Assembly: GCF_034930985.1 (NCBI RefSeq)
Contig: NZ_JAYGIM010000004.1
Location: 226,143-290,142, forward strand
Source: Arcicella lustrica
GTDB lineage: Bacteria; Bacteroidota; Bacteroidia; Cytophagales; Spirosomataceae
Direction of reading: 5' to 3'
DNA length: 64,000 nucleotides
Positions 8,195-14,636 of the stretch are shown here, piece after piece. Positions within the stretch are counted from its first letter, which is position 1; the number at the start of each line of letters is the position of its first letter. The notes under the pieces are model-generated. The model saw only the letters and a program-made list of their open reading frames with translations, searched no databases and was not told the origin of the DNA. The position numbers were made by a program, and so were the translations under genes.

Positions 8195-9028
8195 ATGAAA
8201 ACGCCAAAGCAATATAAAACCGTCATCATTTCTGATGTTCACCTAGGCTCAGAAGGTTCAAAAGCTAAAGAAGTAACAGCTTTCTTGAAGAGTATTTCCT
8301 GCGAAACCTTAATTATGAATGGCGATATTATTGATGGTTGGCAATTGAAAAAGGGTGGTTCTTGGAAGAAAAAACATACTGCTTTTTTCAGGGCTGTCTT
8401 GAAAATGATTGAAAATCATAATACCAAAGTAATTTATTTGAGAGGAAATCATGATGATTTTTTAGACCAAATCATTCCCTTTCAATTAGGAAAATACTTT
8501 ATCGTTCAGCGTGATTATATTTTACAATCTGGTTCAAAAAGCTTCTTTATTACTCATGGAGACATTTTTGATTCGGTGACTTCACAAATGAAATGGCTCG
8601 CCTACCTCGGCGATATTGGTTATAATTTCCTTTTATCCATCAACAAACTATATAACCAATATCGTAAGTGGCGAGGTTTTTCTTATTACTCTTTTTCTCA
8701 GAAAATTAAACAAAGAGTAAAGGAAGCGGTAAACTATGTTTCGGATTTTGAAGAAAAACTCATCGAATTAGCCAAAGCAAATCATTGCGAAGGCATTATT
8801 TGTGGGCATATCCACAAACCAGACATTCGTTTGATTCAAGACATTACTTATATGAATTCTGGCGATTGGGTAGAATCATTAACGGCTTTGGTTGAAGACT
8901 ACCAAGGCAATTGGGATTTACTTTATTTACTCCAAAACACACTGGATTTAGAAGAAGAATTAACAGATGAAGTAATAGATACGGAGGCAATGAAAACTGC
9001 CAAAGGAATTTTTATGAGTATCTCTTAA
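8195..9028 (+). CDS. UDP-2,3-diacylglucosamine diphosphatase-like metallophosphoesterase
   Basis: Metallophosphoesterase motifs occur in order: SDVHLGS (Asp14, His16), NGDIIDGW (Asp43), RGNHDD (Asn85, His86), THGDIFD and GHIHKP. The SDVHLG...GDIIDGW pattern and the closing YMNSGDWVES stretch resemble the LpxH-related COG2908 group. LpxH releases lipid X from UDP-2,3-diacylglucosamine during lipid A synthesis. At 277 residues it is longer than E. coli LpxH, so it may be the related non-essential branch. It lies 12 bp before the glycosyltransferase, so the two are co-transcribed and probably act on the same lipid or envelope glycan. Confidence 0.75.
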   Translation: MKTPKQYKTVIISDVHLGSEGSKAKEVTAFLKSISCETLIMNGDIIDGWQLKKGGSWKKKHTAFFRAVLKMIENHNTKVIYLRGNHDDFLDQIIPFQLGKYFIVQRDYILQSGSKSFFITHGDIFDSVTSQMKWLAYLGDIGYNFLLSINKLYNQYRKWRGFSYYSFSQKIKQRVKEAVNYVSDFEEKLIELAKANHCEGIICGHIHKPDIRLIQDITYMNSGDWVESLTALVEDYQGNWDLLYLLQNTLDLEEELTDEVIDTEAMKTAKGIFMSIS

Positions 9029-9040
9029 CATACAACCAAT

Positions 9041-10204
9041 ATGAGCAAGTATTTATTCGTCGTGCAAGGAGAAGGTCGTGGACATTTAACACAGGCTATT
9101 TCTCTTTTTGAAATCCTGACTGCCGCAGGGCATGAAGTGGTTTCTGTAATGGTTGGCATGGAAGATAATCGTAATTTACCGACTTTCTTTACGGATAAAA
9201 TCAACGCTCCGATTAATACTTTTGCAGCGCCAAGTTTAGTTTATGGACAAACCAAAGCGGTGAAAGTTTGGGATACTATCAAAACACATTTGCTAAAACT
9301 CAGTAAGTACCGCAAAAGCGTACAATATTTAGCGGAAGAAGTAAATACGCATCGCCCAGATGTTATCGTGAATTTTTACGATATTATTTGTGGATTATAT
9401 GCACAATTTCATCGTCCGAATATTCCAGTTGTTTGTGTGGGACATCAATATTTGTTACTTCACAATCAGTTTGTTTCATTACCTGACAAAAAAATAGATC
9501 GTTTTTTATTAAATCTCAATACCCATCTTACCTCTCTAAATTCAACAAAAAAACTAGCATTATCTTTTGTGGAAATGCCCGAAGATAATGCTAGCCACAT
9601 TGTGGTTACTCCTCCGCTTTTGCGTGAAGAAGTAAAAGCGTTAAAACCTACGATTAAACCTTATTTTCTAGCCTATATTACCCATCATAAATTGGCGGAA
9701 GATATTATCAATTGGCATGCTGAACACAGAAATGTGGAAGTACATTGTTTTTGGAATAATCGTGAGTTTGCAAATGAATGGCAATGCCATGAAAATCTTA
9801 CTTTTCATCAAGTAAATGCCGACAAGTTTTTGAACATGATGCAAAATTGCGCTGGATTAGTTTGTACTGCAGGTTTTGAATCTGTTTGCGAAGCTATGTA
9901 TTTGGGCAAACCTATTATGATGGTTCCTGTGCCAAATCATATTGAACAACAAATTAATGCTTTAGATGGCGAACGTGCTGGTGCTGGTATTGCTGATACT
10001 ACCTTTAATTTCTCACGTTTTATTGAATATCTTCCTCAGCACAAAAGTATTAGTGAGACTTTTCAAGCTTGGCAAACACAAACAGCAAGTATCTTTTTAC
10101 ATACTTTAGAAGAAGTAACCAAGAAAGAAATTGAAATTTATACTTTCAGAAGAACAACTCAATTAGCAAGATATTTCCGTAGGTCTTTGGGTTCTAGTTT
10201 GTAG
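9041..10204 (+). CDS. MurG-like GT-B glycosyltransferase
   Basis: This 387-residue protein has the N-terminal glycine-rich VQGEGRGHLTQA motif of MurG-like GT-B enzymes. The C-terminal donor-binding region is CTAGFESVCEAMYLGKPIMMVPVPNHIEQQINA, ending in a GAG loop. It has no signal peptide or membrane helix, so it probably acts at the cytoplasmic face of the membrane. The close pairing with an LpxH-like phosphoesterase suggests a glycolipid substrate, which is inference. Its last 46 bp overlap the end of the convergent PIN toxin gene. Confidence 0.8.
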   Translation: MSKYLFVVQGEGRGHLTQAISLFEILTAAGHEVVSVMVGMEDNRNLPTFFTDKINAPINTFAAPSLVYGQTKAVKVWDTIKTHLLKLSKYRKSVQYLAEEVNTHRPDVIVNFYDIICGLYAQFHRPNIPVVCVGHQYLLLHNQFVSLPDKKIDRFLLNLNTHLTSLNSTKKLALSFVEMPEDNASHIVVTPPLLREEVKALKPTIKPYFLAYITHHKLAEDIINWHAEHRNVEVHCFWNNREFANEWQCHENLTFHQVNADKFLNMMQNCAGLVCTAGFESVCEAMYLGKPIMMVPVPNHIEQQINALDGERAGAGIADTTFNFSRFIEYLPQHKSISETFQAWQTQTASIFLHTLEEVTKKEIEIYTFRRTTQLARYFRRSLGSSL

Positions 10205-10623
10205 AGTTTGAGGAAGTAATTATTGAGATGATCAAAGTCAGCATCTGTAGTGACTAGGGTTAAATTTAACAAAGAGGCTGTAGCAGCAATCCAAAGGTCA
10301 TTTTTACCCATATTTCTGGATGTTTTATGAGGGAATTCCTGAAAACTTGGATGATTTCTTTGACTGAATGCGTCGATTTCTACATAAGTTGATAATAGCA
10401 TATCACTTATATCAATAATCCGAACAGCATTAAAAAAACTTTCCATTCGGCTAGTTTTTAGTTTCCCCCAATTATTTTGGTATGCTATGGATTGAGTTTC
10501 AGCAATATTAACAAACGAAACATAAATTAACTGTTCATCTGGATTTATTTCTTTCAGTAACTTTATTCCTTCATCATTACGAGTAATGTGTAGGATTATA
10601 TTGGTGTCAAGGAGTAGATTCAT
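10159..10623 (-). CDS. PIN-domain ribonuclease toxin (VapC-like)
   Basis: The 154-residue PIN domain begins MNLLLDTNIILH (Asp6). The further acidic residues are Glu42 in the NIAETQS segment, Asp109 in KNDLWIAA, and Asp127/Asp129 in TTDADFDHL, a complete set for metal-dependent RNA cleavage. It directly follows a small gene at 10633-10830 (9-bp gap) that I take as its antitoxin. Its 3' end overlaps the glycosyltransferase gene on the other strand by 46 bp. Confidence 0.88.
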   Translation of the reverse strand: MNLLLDTNIILHITRNDEGIKLLKEINPDEQLIYVSFVNIAETQSIAYQNNWGKLKTSRMESFFNAVRIIDISDMLLSTYVEIDAFSQRNHPSFQEFPHKTSRNMGKNDLWIAATASLLNLTLVTTDADFDHLNNYFLKLYKLEPKDLRKYLAN

Positions 10624-10632
10624 AATTAAACT

Positions 10633-10830
10633 TTATTTTCTTAACATTTTTAAGGCTTTTAGAAATTCTTCTTCTGTAAGCGGTTCGCCTTTTATGTCAT
10701 ACAATTTCTTGTAATTATAACCCGTCAACTTGCCAAAAGCAGTAGTTCCTCCAGCCGCTATGATTTCTTCTGCGGAATAAGTTTTTACTTTCTTGAAAAG
10801 ATATGGCTTATTAGTTGAGTCAACTTTCAT
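10633..10830 (-). CDS. small protein, probable antitoxin of the PIN toxin
   Basis: The 65-residue product starts MKVDSTNKPYLFKKVKTYS and is rich in Lys and Glu. It contains a helical C-terminal stretch (LTEEEFLKALKMLRK). It lies 9 bp upstream of the PIN gene, the usual place for a VapB-type antitoxin, but I recognise no classic AbrB, Phd or ribbon-helix-helix motif. An upstream in-frame ATG at 10929 would give 98 residues. I prefer 10830 because the extra 33 residues are hydrophobic and unlike an antitoxin. Confidence 0.6.
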   Translation of the reverse strand: MKVDSTNKPYLFKKVKTYSAEEIIAAGGTTAFGKLTGYNYKKLYDIKGEPLTEEEFLKALKMLRK

Positions 10831-11074
10831 GATTTCTAAAGGATGATATGCTGTAAATATAACAAAAAAATCAATCGCTTCTATTCCCATCTTTACTCTT
10901 TTGAAAGCTAAAGCTGTCAGCATTTTCAAGATGAATTATCAATTTTGATATACTATAATCTTAAAAAATCAGTTAAAAGCTTATCGACAATTGGATAAAA
11001 TAAAGACAAACGTTTTCGTTTTTGAACTTTTTTAACTAATTTAGAAACTGAACTCAGACATTATACCCAATATT

Positions 11075-11611
11075 ATGCTGAAAAAAGCTTTATTTACCAT
11101 ATTTTGTGTTGGAATTCGTATTGCCTCTTTTGGTCAATTTGCTCCTTCCGATTCGACTCACAACAAGTCTAATCAATTCACTTTCGGTACAGTAAATAAT
11201 CTCCTCGACTTCGCTAATGACCACCTTCATCTGAGGTATCGCTCTGGTGGAACTACTAAAAAAGGTTTTGATTGCTCTGGTTTTGTCCGCTATTGTTTTA
11301 AAAATTTTGGAATGATTTTACCCCACGGTAGTGCTGCACAAAGTTTATTGGGTTACTCTGTTTCCAGAATTGAAGCCCAGCCTAGTGATTTGATTTTCTT
11401 TAAAGGGCATAATGCCAAAGGGAAGAGAGTCGGTCACGTCGGAATTGTTACCGAAGTAACCGACAAATATATTAAGTTTATTCACTCAGCTTGGAACGGT
11501 GGTGTTCGCTACGATTATTTAGATGCCGCTTATTACCAGAAAAGATTTATGGGTATTAAACGTGTAATGAATCCTGCTGATGCTAAGAATATTAAGATTG
11601 AAAAGGATTAG
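11075..11611 (+). CDS. exported NlpC/P60 (C40) peptidoglycan peptidase
   Basis: A signal peptide of about 20 residues precedes an NlpC/P60 domain with the catalytic cysteine in FDCSGFVRY (Cys67). His121 is in VGHVGIV and the third polar residue is His137 in FIHSAW. Such enzymes cut D-Glu-meso-DAP type bonds in wall stem peptides in the periplasm. The 178-residue length means a bare catalytic domain without SH3 modules. It stands alone on the plus strand. The 40-bp gap to the convergent gene holds AATTGTGA-type words. Confidence 0.9.
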   Translation: MLKKALFTIFCVGIRIASFGQFAPSDSTHNKSNQFTFGTVNNLLDFANDHLHLRYRSGGTTKKGFDCSGFVRYCFKNFGMILPHGSAAQSLLGYSVSRIEAQPSDLIFFKGHNAKGKRVGHVGIVTEVTDKYIKFIHSAWNGGVRYDYLDAAYYQKRFMGIKRVMNPADAKNIKIEKD

Positions 11612-11652
11612 TAAAATTGTGAATTGTGATTGAGTGAATTAGTGATTTTGTC

Positions 11653-11979
11653 TCACTTCTCAATGCTTGTTGCTTTTAGCTTATCTATAACCTGCATAAT
11701 TTCGCAGTATAACAAACCACTTCCTCCACCATAATGCTGAACAATTGGTAAATTAGGGTTGATACTTTGAAAGTATTCCCTCAATTTATTTTCAGATTCT
11801 TCTTCTATTCCACTTCCCAACAACACCATATCATACGTTTTTTCCTTGCATAACCTGCACGATTCTTCATCTGTTAAAGCACCTGTAGCTTGCCAATCTT
11901 CATTTTTGTTGATTAATCTCAAAACTGTTTCGTGAATATCAACATTTCTTCCTATTACTAATATTTCGAACTTTCTCAT
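11653..11979 (-). CDS. degenerate receiver-domain protein, overlapping the pirin gene
   Basis: The 108 residues follow the beta-alpha pattern of a response regulator receiver (FEILVIGRN, then YDMVLLGSG near 49-57, then NLPIVQHYGGG). The phospho-acceptor position is Gly55 instead of Asp and the N-terminal acidic pair is absent, so it cannot be phosphorylated in the usual way. Its ATG overlaps the stop of the upstream pirin gene by 4 bp, so the two are translationally coupled. It may act as a phosphorylation-independent adaptor or sensor partner; this is inference. Confidence 0.65.
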   Translation of the reverse strand: MRKFEILVIGRNVDIHETVLRLINKNEDWQATGALTDEESCRLCKEKTYDMVLLGSGIEEESENKLREYFQSINPNLPIVQHYGGGSGLLYCEIMQVIDKLKATSIEK

Positions 11980-12851
11980 AACGACATCGGTACTTCCATT
12001 AATAAGATTTCTGCATCTTGACTATTCGCTTTTATTTGCAAATGCTCAATATCCCAAACACCAAAACCATCTCTTTGAGCAACCGTAAAACCTTCAATAT
12101 CAAAACTTCCATTCAATACAAAAGCATAAACGCCGTTTCCTTTTTTCTTGATTTGATATGTTTTGGCAAAACCTTCATCAAATTTTCCTAAATGAAACCA
12201 AGCATCTTGATGAACCCAAACTCCTGCATCATCTGGATTGGGTGATAAAATTTGTTGAAGATTATTATGTCTGTCGTTTACGTCTAACGTAATTTGGTCG
12301 TAGCGAGGCGTAACATTCTTTCTGTTTGGGAAAACCCAAATTTGTAGAAACTTCACCAAATCATCTTTACTTTGATTATATTCTGAATGGTAAATGCCCG
12401 TACCTGCACTCATTACTTGGATATCTCCCTTTTTAATGACTGCCACATTTCCCATGCTGTCTTTATGTTCTAAATTCCCTTCTAAAGGAATAGAGATAAT
12501 TTCCATATTATCATGCGGATGCGTTCCAAAACCCTTTCCTGCATCCACACGGTCGTCATTCAAAACCCTCAATACACCAAAGTGCATACGTTCAGGATTA
12601 TAATAATTGGCAAAACTAAAAGTATGGTTACTATCCAACCAACCATGATTGGCATGTCCACGAGAATCAGCTTTATGAAAAACAGAATTTTCTAAAATCT
12701 TAGAAGGCGTATTGGGAATATGATTAAATCCAATAATATCAAGTTCTTTCAATTCGTCAATATCGTTTTTAATAACATTTCCTAGAGCAGCAGAAGCTGC
12801 AAAAATACCTGTTCCTGTAATTCCTTTTTGTATGAAAGTCTTTCTGTCCAT
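11976..12851 (-). CDS. pirin family protein with N-terminal export-like signal
   Basis: The bicupin pirin fold is shown by MHFGVLRVLNDDRV, the GTHPHDNMEII segment (His111, His113) and the second ligand set YHSEY (His155, Glu157). These are the four metal-binding residues of pirins such as YhhW, which is a quercetin 2,3-dioxygenase. Residues 1-25 (DRKTFIQKGITGTGIFAASAALG) look like a Tat-type or other export signal, which is unusual for pirins that are normally cytoplasmic. It is coupled to the degenerate receiver gene by a 4-bp overlap. Confidence 0.88.
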   Translation of the reverse strand: MDRKTFIQKGITGTGIFAASAALGNVIKNDIDELKELDIIGFNHIPNTPSKILENSVFHKADSRGHANHGWLDSNHTFSFANYYNPERMHFGVLRVLNDDRVDAGKGFGTHPHDNMEIISIPLEGNLEHKDSMGNVAVIKKGDIQVMSAGTGIYHSEYNQSKDDLVKFLQIWVFPNRKNVTPRYDQITLDVNDRHNNLQQILSPNPDDAGVWVHQDAWFHLGKFDEGFAKTYQIKKKGNGVYAFVLNGSFDIEGFTVAQRDGFGVWDIEHLQIKANSQDAEILLMEVPMSL

Positions 12852-12982
12852 CGTCTTGTTTGTTTTCTTGTCTCAAAATTACTGCGACGATACTCCCAAA
12901 ACATTGAACTAGGACAAGATTATACTTTCTCCTTAAAAATTTATTGACACAGTTTAGTGAACAGACTCGCTTACATCGCTTG

Positions 12983-13213
12983 TTTCCTAAATCACAAAGC
13001 AACATTTCTAAACTACATCGCTTGTTTCCTAAATCACAAAGTAAGTTTTCTAAACTACATAGCTCGTTTTCTAAGTCACAAAGCTAGATTTCTAAATTAC
13101 ATCGCTTGTTTTCTAAATCACAAAGCAAGTTTTCTAAACTACATAGCTCGTTTCCTAAATCACAAAGCAAGTTTTCTAAATCACATCGCTCGTTTTCTAA
13201 GTTACGAAGCTAG
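12983..13213. repeat. 21-bp tandem repeat array, 11 units in two alternating types
   Basis: Eleven consecutive units of exactly 21 bp run from 12983 to 13213. They mostly alternate between type A (TTTCTAAATCACAAAGCAAG) and type B (TTTCTAAACTACATCGCTTG), giving a higher-order period of 42 bp. The array is in the same orientation as the one at 2020-2208 and belongs to the same family. A 13-bp sequence just before it (AGTTTAGTGAACA, 12951-12963) is the reverse complement of one just before the other array (2017-2029). The open frame of about 100 codons here is a by-product of the period. Confidence 0.9.
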
Positions 13214-13249
13214 AATTCTGTATTGTACTCTTTCAAATCCTAACTTTCT

Positions 13250-13284
13250 AAAAAAAAACAGGTCTTAGGATAGCCCAAGACCTG
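13250..13284 (-). terminator. Rho-independent terminator of the PUL (after the sugar dehydrogenase)
   Basis: On the minus strand an 11-bp stem with a 4-base loop (CAGGTCTTGGG-CTAT-CCTAAGACCTG, one G-T pair) is followed by a run of nine T. It lies 22 bp after the stop of the PQQ dehydrogenase and closes the PUL transcription unit. Confidence 0.88.
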
Positions 13285-13306
13285 AAATACCAAAAATATC
13301 ATCAAA

Positions 13307-14497
13307 CTACTTACCAGCCACCAACTGATACAAAGCTCCTTTATCGCTTCCTAAAAGTACTGTTAGTAAATATACTTCCCCCGCTTGGTCTTCGCCAAAG
13401 CTGTAGATATGCCAGTTGCCAGCATCTTGCGAGATTGAAAGTTTTTCTCTGTCCCACAGCTCTTTTTTATTATTGGTCAATGCCCAAACTGGCCCCGTCC
13501 AATCGGCAAAAATATATTTACCAGCTATGGCAGGAATTTGTTTTCCTCTATACACAAAACCGCCTGTGATACTCAAACCATCTGAATGTGGATACTCTGA
13601 GATAGGATTAATCCAGTTTTTAGGGTCAGGGTCATTCGGGAATTTTTCGTGTAAACCTTCTCTGATTCTCCAGCCATAATTGCCGCCTTTTGTGATAAGG
13701 TTTACTTCTTCATAATTATCTTGACCCACATCTCCTGCAAATAATTCCCCCGTTTTTTTATCAAAACTGATTCTCCAAGGATTTCTAAAACCATAAGCAT
13801 AAATCTCTGGACGAACTTCTGATTTTCCAACAAATGGATTATCCGAAGGAATGCTATAAGGCAATTGTTTTACATCTACTCTAAGGATTTTCCCTAAGAA
13901 ATTACTGAGATTTTGAGCATTACCAGCTACTCCGTGTTTATCGTTTTGACCTCCGCCATCGCCAACGGCAATGTATAAAAATCCATCTGGACCAAATTTC
14001 AAATCTCCTCCGTTATGGTTCGATTGTGGTTCATCAAATTCCAAGACTGTTTTAGCCGTACTTTCATCAACAGTATTCTTATTTTTAGCAGAAACGGTGT
14101 ATTCTCGCACTACAGTTTTATGGTCTAATCCTCTGGCAGGCACAGCAACGGGCATACTGCAATACACGTACAATTTGCCATTTTTAGCAAAATCTGGATG
14201 AAAAGCCAAGCCCAACAATCCACGTTCTTCGTAGCCTTTTTTCTTAACTACTTCATCGCTAATGTCTAAAAACAAGCTTGGCAATACTTTACCTTTTTGG
14301 ATAATTTTAATTTTTCCTTCTTGCTCGCAAACAAATAATCTTCCAGATTTATCATTAGGTTCAGCAAAAGCCGTTGGATGCGAAAGGGCATCCGTAATTA
14401 ATTTTTTATCAACTTTTAAAGTCGAAATCGTTTCCTGACTATAGCCAGTACAGCTAAAAATTAAGCTGCAAAAAAGAATATTAATGAGTTTTTTCAT
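13307..14497 (-). CDS. exported PQQ-dependent sugar dehydrogenase (GSDH family)
   Basis: A signal peptide (about 1-20) precedes a six-bladed propeller of the soluble glucose/sorbosone dehydrogenase family. Typical motifs are LFVCEQEGKI, GLLGLAFHPDF, SNHNGGDLKFGPDGFLYIAVGDGGG, YGFRNPWRISFD and GGFVYRGKQIPA. Family members oxidise aldoses or sugar aldehydes in the periplasm with PQQ. It ends the PUL, so it may oxidise sugars released there. It may also be an unrelated passenger, because a 136-bp repeat-filled gap separates it from the GH2 gene. No PQQ synthesis genes are in the window. Confidence 0.82.
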   Translation of the reverse strand: MKKLINILFCSLIFSCTGYSQETISTLKVDKKLITDALSHPTAFAEPNDKSGRLFVCEQEGKIKIIQKGKVLPSLFLDISDEVVKKKGYEERGLLGLAFHPDFAKNGKLYVYCSMPVAVPARGLDHKTVVREYTVSAKNKNTVDESTAKTVLEFDEPQSNHNGGDLKFGPDGFLYIAVGDGGGQNDKHGVAGNAQNLSNFLGKILRVDVKQLPYSIPSDNPFVGKSEVRPEIYAYGFRNPWRISFDKKTGELFAGDVGQDNYEEVNLITKGGNYGWRIREGLHEKFPNDPDPKNWINPISEYPHSDGLSITGGFVYRGKQIPAIAGKYIFADWTGPVWALTNNKKELWDREKLSISQDAGNWHIYSFGEDQAGEVYLLTVLLGSDKGALYQLVAGK

Positions 14498-14508
14498 GTC
14501 TATTTTTT

Positions 14509-14636
14509 AATTGTGAATTGTGAGTTAGAGAGTTGTGAAGTATCTGAGAATTTATGTCATTGTTTAAAATACGTAATCCTATTCACAATTCACAACTCTC
14601 TAACTCAAAACTCACTCACTCTCAACTCTCTAACTA
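14509..14636. repeat. inverted repeat made of 7-8 bp words between two PUL genes
   Basis: The left arm (about 14509-14540) reads AATTGTGAATTGTGAGTTAG and GAGAGTTGTGAAG. The right arm (about 14581-14636) reads CACAATTCACAACTCTCTAA and continues with CTCACTCACTCTCAACTCTC. The arms are largely complementary over about 25 bp. The element fills the gap between the GH2 stop and the dehydrogenase start, and reaches the last codons of GH2. Confidence 0.72.

Noticed and set aside
12957..13268. 103-codon open frame with FLNHKAS/FLNYIAR repeats
   Set aside because: It is the translation of the 21-bp array; the same repeat translates differently at 2020-2208 and shows no codon bias.
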